Both the position numbers and the translations under genes were made by a program. Source: Baylisascaris procyonis (lineage: Eukaryota; Nematoda; Chromadorea; Rhabditida; Ascarididae). Taken from it: a stretch of DNA of 64,000 nucleotides. Positions within the stretch are counted from its first letter, which is position 1; each line of letters begins with the position of its first letter. This document shows, in pieces, positions 1 through 11,042 of this stretch. Under the pieces are notes generated by a model. The model was not told the DNA's origin and made no database searches. It saw only the letters and a list, made by a program, of their open reading frames with translations. The stretch is from positions 3,224,001 to 3,288,000 of the forward strand of contig JAZARR010000078.1 in the NCBI GenBank assembly GCA_037389465.1, read 5' to 3'.

Positions 1-594
1 GTTTCCTTATTTCCTTCATATAGCATAGAAGTAGGGCGTATGTTTTCTACAGGCATCAATGACAGTGACCCTTTATACAGAAACATACACTCTCTCCTTG
101 AATTTGTCTTTGTCACTTCATTTGTATCGCTTTGTTGCCATTTTTTCGGGGACCATAAGTATATGAGGCAAGTGTTTGCAAACTTATTGAGCATTTTAAA
201 GTTTCATGGCCATCTACCTGTAAAAGAAATGTTTGGAAGGCACTCAGAATTACGAAAGTTTAAATTATGCACGTATTTGATTAATCCTAGGTAGTTGTAT
301 GAGCCAACTCTGTCTATTTTTGAAGAAAATGCTTTCAAAATTGCTTAATAGGTCAAAAGTTTCTTCACAATAGATCTATCGATCTTTGTTTAACCGATCT
401 TCCACGCATATAGAGCTCAGGTGATCGACGATTCCTATTCTTTTCCAAATTGTAGCTGCAAGTACTATATCAGTTGGTTGTTATCCCACATATGTTTATT
501 ATAATTCATCATTAATCTTTCAGAGTTTGCTGGAAAAAGGTGCTTTTTAAAAAAGGTGCTTTTTAAATTCTTCACTTCCATTTATTGTTTTCAG

Positions 595-648
595 GATGTC
601 ATATATGTGCGCATAATTCTTGCGAGGCCCACGATATCTGCCTATGCC
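595..648 (+). promoter_or_regulatory. Spliced 5' leader with short uORF before the BTB-zinc finger start
   Basis: A strong acceptor (TTGTTTTCAG) ends at 594, so the first recognised exon starts at 595, either by trans-splicing or after an unseen upstream exon. A six-codon uORF (ATG at 596, stop TAA at 614-616) precedes the chosen start at 649. The frame of the main protein is also open back to 595, so an upstream coding exon cannot be excluded. Confidence 0.45.
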
Positions 649-1697
649 ATGGAAGGAGTAGGAAACGTCACCGATCCAACAGTCTCATTTCCGGGCCCTT
701 CTGGTATTTTCAAGCAATCCGCACTTACAGGCGATATATGTGTCCGAATAATCACTAACGACGTCTTAACAGGCATTCAGAGGGGTATGAACATTATCGA
801 ACACTCAATAATATCAAACTCTTTAAAATTGCTAATGCCATATCCGGTATTCCATCGAGTGAACTGTCGTGAGCACTGCTCGTTTTTGTTGATTGATTTG
901 AATCGTTCTTCTGCCAGTGTTACCAGTGTTACATCAAGGTTGCTCTTGTGAGGTTTAAGTTTAAGTAGTACTGTTTCTTCATACTCCAGTTTTTTGTTCC
1001 CCATCTCCATTGTTCGGATGTTCTTTATTAATAACCAATTAATTATGAATATGCCATCTTATTGACAGGTGCATTAATTTCTTTGAGAAAGCAACTGGGT
1101 GGTGTCCACATATGATCATCAACCAAGCAGATGCTTCAAACAAACGGATAGACAAAAAGCATTAAGGTAAAAAGATGGACGCGAAGGGATCCACATATCC
1201 GAAAGCAGTATAAGCACCGAGATAGATTTTGTCACTGTAAGCAGGGATGCGCAACTAAACGCATTGAGCGCTTTGATGACTAATACTACGGTGGCCCTCG
1301 TCGCGCTAATTCTTTTAATTCATCGGCCGATTTCAGTGGCTCAAATTCACAGAGGATTGACAACAATTATATCGCTAAATAAATCGCGTTCAATTCACCA
1401 TAATCACGACCTCGTTGCACTTAAATGCTTTATTAATTTGCTATCTTAAATTCCGTTCATGGTTGTTCCATCATAGAGAAATCTGTAGTTTTGTTTTTCT
1501 TCTCAATTGGCGTGAAGGTTCAAGGCTAAAGTGATCTGAAATTTTGAATAGTATATGAGAGGAAGCCAGCTGACGTGCTGAAATTTTGTTTGGATTTAAT
1601 TCTGCTATGCGTTTTGAAACATTCTCTGAGTTTTTTGTTCGATAAATACTGCACATAATGCAAATGCCATTTCTACTTTCATTCTCACCGTGCGCGC

Positions 1698-1775
<78 letters not shown>

Positions 1776-4700
1776 CATATATCTATGGATTTAATTCCAT
1801 TGCCCTTGGGATGGTGTATTCTTGCAAGTGGATGGTCCAGCAAAATCGAATCCTACTTGACCAGGAAATGTAAGCTTCCTAAATTTGCCCACATTTCAGC
1901 AATGAAAACTTCACTTCATGAATGTACACTGCCTTGAGCAACTACCACAATTAATGTGTGCTCAATTTATTGTAAAAAACCACTATATAACAAAAAAAAT
2001 GAATTGCTTTGCCAAATGCTGGTCAATAATGATTACAAACTGTTGAGTGCATGAGCGCCCATCCCCATCCCCTCCCCTCCCCCCACCGCCCCACTGCTCC
2101 CCCCTTCTCCTTCCTCGCCCCTATAATATAATTTTCTAACTTTTTAACGATCGCTCCCTCGATATGAGGGAAAAATGTGACCATATGAAAAAATGCAAAA
2201 AAAAACATTGTGCTGGAAAGTAAATTTATGTCCATTGTTGTGTGAATATGAAACGGAGTTTCATGTAAAGCGTGAAACTTTCATCAATAAAATAAAGCAT
2301 TCATAATGCGGGAAGGCTAAGAACTAAAAATAATGAAAAGTTTGTATTGTAATGCCTTATTGCAATAAAATACGGTACCGCAAAATTGTTGCGAAGAGTA
2401 TTTGGCAACATGAATAAGCGGAGAATTGCACGATGAGATTCGGCATTACTCATAGATTGATTTTCCTAGAACGGCATATTACACACTTATTTTTCAAGCC
2501 ATATATACGTACTTGCATATACAAATTATTGCTGACTAAAAACCCGTTGTAATTGTTTGCAATCCCTTAGTGGTGTTGTATGACATTATGGGCGTTATCT
2601 ATTCCTTACTTATTCACTGATCTTGAAAAGTTAACCGTCACTCGAATATTATGAGTTCAAGCTCAGGTGCTGTTGCGTTTTCGGTGTTGAGATAGCACGT
2701 GTTACCTATGTCGTGGTTGACGCTGTGATATTTAACTCGATCCATTCGCGCCTCTGCAAATGTTTCAAAGGGTGAATCTACCGTATCGCTAGCACTGATT
2801 CGCAAACCCTTATCAGTCGGGTGATGCACTTGAAACTGTTGAAAGCGTCGTGGTGTTAGTACACTTCAAAAGCGAATAAATACTAGCCGCACAACATCGA
2901 TGAGTTTAGATTATTCATGAATAGGCACCATGGCACAGTTTAAACAATTCGTTCATATTTCTCGCGCAAAAATTTTCATGATGAACTTCTTGTCGAAGCT
3001 TCTTTGTCCAACTTGAGATTTTGCTATGTTCACCTATATTAGCAGGTTTTCGGTTAACGCCTTCTCTAGCGGATACTAACCAGTTCGCCACACTCAGAGG
3101 CATTTGACTGTATTTTGACCAACATGAATATGCTGTTGTTGGGTTTTTTTTTATTAAATCACCAGCAAGCGAACCGTCTTTTTCCCCCTCTTAAAGCGTT
3201 TTCTTCAAAGTCGGCTCTAAGAAGCTGCATGGCCAAATATCGACTAGATTAGCGCTTATATAATTAGCTTGACCTGCACTGTAAAGTTCAGTAGCCTTAG
3301 AAAGATATTTCGTTTCAGAGGAGCGTGTCATTGCACACCGTTTAGTGCTTGCTGCTTCATCACCGTACTTGCGAAGCCTTGTCGAAGCCTGTACACCTGT
3401 TGTTCCTGGCCTTTTACCTGTTGTGCCTACGATTGAGATCAACTTGGGAGCATTGCCAAACGCAGTGCAAGCATTCAAAATTATTCTCAATTTTCTCTAT
3501 TCTGGCGAACTTGATCTCGAAACTGTCGATCCCTTTCAGGTAATTTAATTCCTATCTCAATAAGGTTGCTAACAGCGTAGCTCAAGCCGTATGATGAAGT
3601 GAGCTTCTTGCTATAGTCCAAATTCCGGCTGTATGATTCTACTCCCTGTCTAGGTCATTGTCGATTCAAATGGGATCATTTGGTGTCGCAATCGCAATTC
3701 ATCTTGATGAGAACATAAAAGGAATCTTTAGCTGATACTCAGCCGAAGGTTCGCTACCACCTCTGTTTTAGAATCCTCGTGATAGCCCAGTTTATTAGGT
3801 TTGACTTAACCTCCTTTCTTAATAAAATCTAATCATTTTCTTGCAAAAAAGAGTGCAACTTTCAGATACTACAAGTTTCACATTTATGCCAGATAGTCAC
3901 TGCCGAGCTGCGTCTTACGTCTATGCTAACACAAAGCCTTCTCAGACTACAGGAAGAAAAAGCAAATGCTCAATCGTCGTTATTGTCTTTGATGCATACA
4001 GCGTTACCTGCGTCTGTTGAGATCAAATGGCTTCTCGCCATGCAAATGCTTAAACTTCAACAAGCAGGCAATTTATATTATAATTCTTTTTCGTTAAATC
4101 AGTAGATTAGGCTTGTAGGAAATCCACAATCTCATTGCGAAAATGAATGAAATTCCTCGAAAAACTAAGTTATTCAGTTAATCACGAGTAGGCTTTCATC
4201 GAAACAGTTAGTCTCTCGATTGAGTGCTTTTAAATTGGTTTAATAAAATATCTTCGAAATGCATTATTTATCAAGAAACGCTTTACGCTTTCGTAAAATA
4301 CCTGCATCATTAGCGATTCTCGAAAGTATCGGTCGGTCCAGATCAGGAACATGACTGTGAAAGTAGTGACTTCCCTATTCACGACTAGTGTATTATATTT
4401 GCCGATTCTCTCGAAGAAACCTTTCTTAAACACTTCCGCAACAAACTTCTAATGTGCTTTCCCCATGCATTCAACATTTGAGGCATTCCTCCATTTCAGC
4501 CTCTGTCAGTACTTCACTTAAGTGCAAAAGGATTCATTATGATCGACATTCATGAGGCAAAGGTATTAAGAAGAATTTTAGCTGGCCAAGAAATTGCGCA
4601 ACTTTAAATGTCAAAAATTGAATTTCAGCGCAACCGCTGAGTGTTGGGCAAATGCCTGAGCAACAATTGAACACGACAAGCATTCCCACAGCGTCATCCG

Positions 4701-7700
4701 TCGTTCATGTGATCACATCTGCGAAAGCATCTCCCCTTAACGCTCTTGGTGGTAGTCCATCACATGAACAATGCGACTCTCCCGACTCAGTAATTACTCT
4801 TAGGTAATTTCTATTTAATTCACAATTATTGCGATGTTTCTCTTGTTTATTAGTGGAGAATTGCATTCCTTATCAAAGAGTGTTTAAGCGCATTTTGTGT
4901 CTAGCACCTTCAATGTATCTAGCCATGTTGCCATTAAATAGAGTAATCACAATGCACGTTATATGATAAGTTGTTTGCGTTGTAATATCATCGCCATTTT
5001 GTGGTAACGATGAACTTGTTTTTATTCCCTTAAAATATTTCCTATATTTGTCATTAGTAATTCGATGATGATAGTATTTTTCTGAAGAACGCTTTGCTAC
5101 GCTGCATCAATGTCTGGACTATATAAAATGTAACGCTCATTCACTTAACACAAAACTATGATAAATAAATTGTCATCTTTAATATGTCACAATTCCGGAG
5201 GCTAAATAATCGATGAAAAACGAGTTTCTGGATGTTCATCACATAAGATGCATCAATAACCCCATCAAGCATTTACGCGGTCACAGTTGCCAGAATTGAA
5301 CTTTCATTGTATTGGCTCATTTTCATATAGAGAATTTGCGAGGGCAACTAAGAATTTCAACATCGAATATAAATTGTCGCTAATTTGCTAATATTTTTTT
5401 TTAAGAATTCATCAGCTAACGCTCTCTTTTAATTACGTTACAAGAAATAATCTCAACAATCGAAAAATATTCTTTACATATTTTATTTATTCAATAACAA
5501 ATATAAATTGTTGTTTTTCAAGAGAGAACACAATGTCGTTGTACCGGAAATTAAGGATTGTATCAATTTTAGATCAGTTGCATCAGGTGTTGCAATAAGT
5601 TCACCACGCAGTTGCACAATTAAGGATAAAGCTGATGAAGTGATTGTTCCATCGAACGATAAGGAAGGTATGTAAGCGATAAATAGCATATTCATATTTG
5701 CTTAGATTTATAAATTGTATTCTTAAACGATAAAACTCCGCATTCTAAAATATATTTGATCTTCCTATGTGGCACTCAAAAATGAGGGTGTTCATGGTCA
5801 GATAGACACGTTCAAAATATAGCACCAAGTGCTTTTTATTTGCTCTGTTGTGACCTTTAGTTGACCCGGATAGACGAATCTAGAACTTTTGTCTTACACC
5901 CGGATTTGTCCATAGGTTGACCAAATGAAATAAAGAGATTCCTCTTCCATAAGGCTAGTACAAAGAAGGTATATATTGATTTTACCACAGTAATTTTTGA
6001 GGACACAGTTGAAAACGTCGACACACATATAGTAGATATGCACTAGAATTGTGTTGTAAGAGAGGAAGATGTTTTTCGAAAAATAGAATATTTCAAAAAG
6101 ACTTCGAAACACCCAACACTCAAAAAAAAACAATTCCAAAAAATACCCAAAATTCAGATTCTGAAGCAGGAGTTTTGTCGCAATCCCAGTACTGCTTCTG
6201 AAACCCCAAAATAGCAGCAGCAATGCCAAAACTTAGGGATTTAAAAGTGGCACTTCACGTACAAAAATACCGTACGCATAACACTTGCTTAGATACAACT
6301 ATTGCATATTATCACATTTTCATTAAATACATGAAAAAGCAGGTACTTCTTTAACGCTAAATTTTTAGATCATAACATGATTATTAATCTCCTTTTCCCA
6401 CCAATTTCAAAAAAAAAAAAAATTGCTTTGCTTTCATTTAGGTTGGTGTCGTAACAAAAAATACATTGAGCGAGTGTCGAATGGATTCATGTGTACGGTA
6501 TGTCGTAAGGTTTATGGCAGATACAACTCCGTATCATATCACGTTACCATATACCACCGTAATCCCCCTATCAAATGTGATGAGAATGGATGTCAATTTA
6601 CCACTCGCGAAGCCCGTTATATTCATTTTCATAAATACTATCGACATCATATTCCATTACCCGAAAGTATCGATCTCGGTTAGTACTGTCCTTTGAATTA
6701 TTTGTCACACTTGGAATATCTTTCCTAAAGTATTCGTTACGGTGCACCGTAAGTATTCGTATAATCTATTGGTGGCAAAAAATGTAAGGTAAACTCACTA
6801 AGATGGCTCCTGAGTTTTCTTCCGAAATAATGAGGTTTAATCGAATGAGTGGAATCGAAGTACTTGCAGTGCTAATAACACTCGAAACAGCTTCCTTTGG
6901 ATTGCTTCGAAATGCTTGGTAAGAATAACTCGCTTGAATATGGATCAGTGCTTCAAAGCTTTCATGTCTCCATTCAGTGGTCAATCTGACTTTACTCGAG
7001 GGTTTTCCGGATTCTGTCATGCATATACTGGTTTGAAACTGGAAAGTATGGACTACTTTATTTATTTCATTTACATACTGTTTTAATCGCACTCGAACTT
7101 TCAGGATGTCGCAAATGTCCATTCTGTAGACACGTTTCGAAGAGTCCCGCTATGCTTGAGAAGCATATTAGTCGCCACGTCCCCGATTGCACTCGTGATG
7201 GCCTCCATTATAAATGCCCCAAATGTACAACTACAACCGTATCGCAACGTGAAATATACGAGCATGTGTTGCAGCATCAAGAGAACACTCTACAGTGCGA
7301 TCAGTGCAACTACAGGTTACCTTCACCATATTCTATGCAGCATGAGCACAAACATACTTTTGAAAACAATTCCTTCAAGCCATACGAACCCAAAACTCTT
7401 TTCTTCTTTCGTTTCGATGTCGCCATGTTGACTTCATCCTAAATTTGATGATGCATGTCAGTAAGAGGTGATTTAGGAAGCTGCCTTAAACAATTTGTAC
7501 TCAACAAGTGGGTGCTGTTTCTAGCTTGGTCGCTGCTAGTCGGCTTTTGCATAAAGAACGTCCGGTACATGATTTGCCAAATTCTGGTGCACAGATAACA
7601 TGGACGAGTGGGAATTTGTTAAGTTACTTCTGTTCTAGATGTGTGCTTTCCAGGGGTCGCACTTCGACTAATTTGGATCAGCATAAACTCTTCAAGCACA

Positions 7701-8155
7701 GCAAAGAGATGTTCAAGGAGAAGCTGGAATGTGTTGAGTGTAACTTCAAGTGTGTTTCGGGTGACGGTCTTATATATCATTATGAAAGAATGCATCGAAT
7801 GAACGCGACAAGGTTATAACTGCTTTCAGTATTTTACACACCGAAGTAACTATGTCATATTGTGCAACTTGTACAACCATGTGGATGATTTTTTCAGAAT
7901 CAGTACAATCTACCTACCACATTTTCGTCAAGTCCATCAAGTTTTACAATATTTGCATGATAAATATGCAAATCAATTTCGCATCATTGGTCATCTCAAT
8001 GAATATGAAAATTAAGAAGGCTTGATTGGCGCACTTTCTATAAGAAATGATGCTTTGAAGAAATTATGCATTAAAAAGTAAATTGTACTATGCTGAGATT
8101 GCAATATTCTATAATATTGGACAGGTATTCCCTTCACTGCTAACAATATATAACC

Positions 8156-8243
<88 letters not shown>

Positions 8244-8612
8244 GATTGTTCGTCTGCTATCAAAATTATCATTGATTGGCCATTACTTACGTCATTATAC
8301 AGAAGAAACTGAAGAAATTTTTTGACACTTTTTTCAGTGTAATTTTTGCCCGCACTTTTCAATTTTCTTTCCTGAGGTATATCGCTTAAATTAGTCTAAA
8401 AGCAAGTATGTAACGATTTCAGCGAGGATGAATTGCAAGAAAATGCTAGCGATTTTGCCAGCACCTCAACGACCAATCGTCTAATGAATATCCGTCATGC
8501 CGATGATTATACGACTAGCTCAACTGTTACACTATGCAATAAAACTATATCTGGTGAGGTACAAGAGCAAGATGAACCTATGTGTCTTGTTACACGTAAA
8601 TCCGACTCGTAA
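649..8612 (+). CDS. BTB/POZ domain C2H2 zinc-finger transcription factor
   Basis: This is a probable nuclear DNA-binding regulator that dimerises through its BTB domain. Exons: 649-784, 3319-3539, 3866-4067 (end uncertain), 4629-4803, 5525-5667, 6442-6678, 7105-7315, 7525-7812, 8423-8612. Together they give about 600 residues and all phases close. Exons 1-3 make the BTB fold: GDICVRIITND, then AHRLVLAASSPYLRSLVEA, then ILNFLYSGELDLE. A Ser/Pro-rich linker follows (exons 4-5). C2H2 fingers lie in exons 6-8, e.g. FMCTVCRKVYGRYNSVSYH, KCPFCRHVSKSPAMLEKH and LECVECNFKCVSGDGLIYH. One finger is split by the 7315/7525 junction and becomes complete only after splicing (CDQCNYSLVAASRLLH...H), which supports that splice. 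The tail ends MCLVTRKSDS. Exon 3 fits only with a GC donor at 4068 (CAG|GCAATT) or with an unseen small exon. Intron 1 is 2.5 kb. The family includes PLZF/EOR-1-like proteins, but I cannot assign an orthologue. Confidence 0.85.
1699..1771. repeat. (TA)n microsatellite in intron 1 of the BTB-zinc finger gene
   Basis: About 36 uninterrupted TA units. The apparent open frame across it (Ile-Tyr repeats) is a product of the repeat and not a gene. Confidence 0.95.
2057..2121 (-). other. C-rich tract; potential G-quadruplex on the minus strand
   Basis: A 65-base stretch is almost all C and T on the plus strand. Read on the minus strand it contains runs GGGGGG-A-GGGG-A-GGGG-AT-GGGG with one- to two-base loops (about 2062-2084), which fits the intramolecular G-quadruplex pattern. 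It lies in the large first intron of the BTB-zinc finger gene. Confidence 0.5.
8160..8243. repeat. (TA)n microsatellite in the last intron of the BTB-zinc finger gene
   Basis: About 40 TA units with one TACATA interruption near 8222-8228. It lies between the exons ending at 7812 and starting at 8423. Confidence 0.95.
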
Positions 8613-11042
8613 TGATCAACGTTTTTTCATCGCTATAGCTCTATTGTCGCGTATCATCCCAAAGCAAAGCGATGTGCCTTATTGTTAGCGGTGCATTTTT
8701 TTTATCCTTTCTTTAAGGGCTCATTTGGGGATGTTTGTCTCTTCAGAGTCATTACGTGAAAAACTTGTGAAGGCAAAAGTATATAGCGTTTTCTCAGCCA
8801 AGAAGTTTACATTATAAGTTTTTCACAGCGTTTATGGTGTCGAAGTTTTTCGGCACACTGATATTTGTATACATTCTACTTTCAAGCATCATTACTGTTT
8901 CACGCCGTAGGGCTATCGGCTGCTGATTTCTTTACGTCATTTGTGCAAAAATTAGCGCCAAATTTCAATGCAGATATTAGAGAACTACTTCACGAGAAAC
9001 GAACATTATGTGAATTTATCATATTAAAGGCGGGCCGCAGTGGTAAAGCGTCATATTACAAGACCTTTGTTAGAATGCCATGAAAGAATATGCTTTAATA
9101 TTCATAGAATTGAAGCAAAATGGAAAATATACACCCAGACGATTGTATGATCTTGCCTATACAAAACGCTACAACTATATAACATGGCTCATAATTGAGT
9201 CCTTTTCATGAATTTTTCTGTTTCGTTTTTTCTAAACTTTGCCAATTTTTCTCCGTTCTTATGAAGCATTCTCGGTTTATCATGTGCATGTAATTTTGGC
9301 CGTAACTTATTCGTAGACTGACAGCCTTAAATGCACTAATTGCGCACAGGGATTCTTAGAGCATTTTCATATGAATTGTGCGCCGCAAGTTTGTCTTTTA
9401 AACGGTAATCACTGGAATATTTATGAAGTAGTTGCTGTTGACAAAAAGATAAGCTCGATATCAATAGAAGGCCGTTAACATTACTGAAAGAATTTTTTTT
9501 TTCACTTATAATGTTTATTCATATAGGTTGATATTATAATATAAATGCGCCTTAACTCTTTGTGACTAGAACCGATTTACCGATTGTATACAACATTGGC
9601 TTCTTGTTTGTTGATCTCGTAAAAATGTTTTCTCCTCTCTCTCTCCCTCTCTCTTTCTCTTTCTCTCTCAAGCTAGCTGGTAGTTAGGCATATGCCCATA
9701 AGTATACAATTATTGAATGGATGAACAATATTCTTTTTGTGAAATTTTAAAAATGCTTTCATATTGCTTTCTTGATTGCCTCTTCTCAGATGCCTTAGAA
9801 TTAATGCCTTAAAAGCATTTATTATTAAAATGCTCATTGAAATGATTTTCTCAGACTATGTCGACATAATTGTCTGTCTTTCCCATGCTCGAAATTTTTA
9901 TTACAGCTGTTTTAATAAAAAAAAATACAATTTTTTGAGTCAAACTCGTCTCACAATCAACAATTTTTCACTCATTCATTCATAAGACCACCATTATTGA
10001 GCGTTTCATAGAGTTTTGCTGAAGTTATCCCCTAAGCAAATGCCATTCTTTGAATATTTTAGTTCAATGAATGAGACGACGATCACCAACAATTAATTCA
10101 ACTGTCAGTTAGTTTGCACCACAGTTTTAACAAGATAACAAAAGAGAGGTATTGAAGTCCGCGAGTTACAAAGAACCTAACAGAAAGCTAGATGAATCTG
10201 CAAAATCCCTTTATTTACCCTCAACTTCAGCCCGCCGTTGCAATTTATTTAATAGACAGACCACGAAATGCTCGAAATTGAAGTATATTCGAGCTCATTC
10301 TACTACTTTACAACTAATAATGCGTACAAGCCGTTCATTCAAACATAACAGTGATCACAATTCAATGGTGGCATATTGCTATTCATCGCTGCAGCTATTT
10401 GCCTCATGAATTGAAAACGCAAAAACGCGCGTGCCCCCCCTTCTGGTCATCTCAGATGTCAATTAATAGAAAACTTGACTCAAACACCGAAAAGTGCAAC
10501 TGCCAAATTGTCAAAATTTATTTCCAAATGAGACTGGAGTAATCCATCGTCGACACAACTATCCAATCCTCAGCAACAATTGTGCAGTCAAAACGTCGCA
10601 CTCCTTTGTTTAAGTTGCTGATATTGAAAATTCTAATTCTTGTAAATAATGCCTCACCACAACATTCATCGACATTTTTTTTGCTAAAATCAGCGTTAAT
10701 GAAGCAAAAAAAAAAAAAAAAAAAGAATTGCACATTTAAGAGCGAAAATAGGGATTGCATCCAAATCTTCCAACAAAATAAACCTGAAAACAATAGAGAA
10801 TAATTTTCTTACTGCACTCGGTGTATGCCAAAATTGTTTTGCTGTCCATAGATAATATCTTTACGTGAGAAGAAGGAAATGCAATTTTCCGCCTTTACTT
10901 TTGGCACGAAATTAAAGCCGTAATTATCGAAACTGTTGCTGATAAGGAACTTATTTCACTTGTAAATAGGCATTACAAAGTGATCATTAGCGATCGCCAC
11001 AACGGACCTTCACTAACAATGGTCTTTAATGATAATAGCTAC
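8613..11042. other. Intergenic, convergent 3' ends of the zinc finger and fucosyltransferase genes
   Basis: No gene is supported here. It holds a small ORF at 8865-9083 after a weak acceptor, a CT-rich microsatellite at about 9633-9670, and an A-run at about 10706-10724. Both flanking genes end into this interval. Confidence 0.6.

Noticed and set aside
1658..1873. ORF with long Ile-Tyr repeats (also at 8012-8362 and 15315-15794)
   Set aside because: The frame is open only because (TA)n has no stop codons; there are no splice sites or conserved flanks.
5894..6229. Minus-strand ORF of 111 codons rich in Leu/Phe
   Set aside because: It lies in an intron of the BTB-zinc finger gene, is low-complexity hydrophobic and has no splice context.
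9020..9065. Sequence GGCGGGCCGCAGTGGTAAAGCG resembling a tRNA D-arm
   Set aside because: No B-box or acceptor stem follows at the right distance.
8865..9083. ORF of 72 codons after CTTTCAAG, considered as an alternative last exon of the BTB-zinc finger gene
   Set aside because: The phase from the exon ending 7812 leads to a stop after about 13 codons, and the peptide has no recognisable motif.
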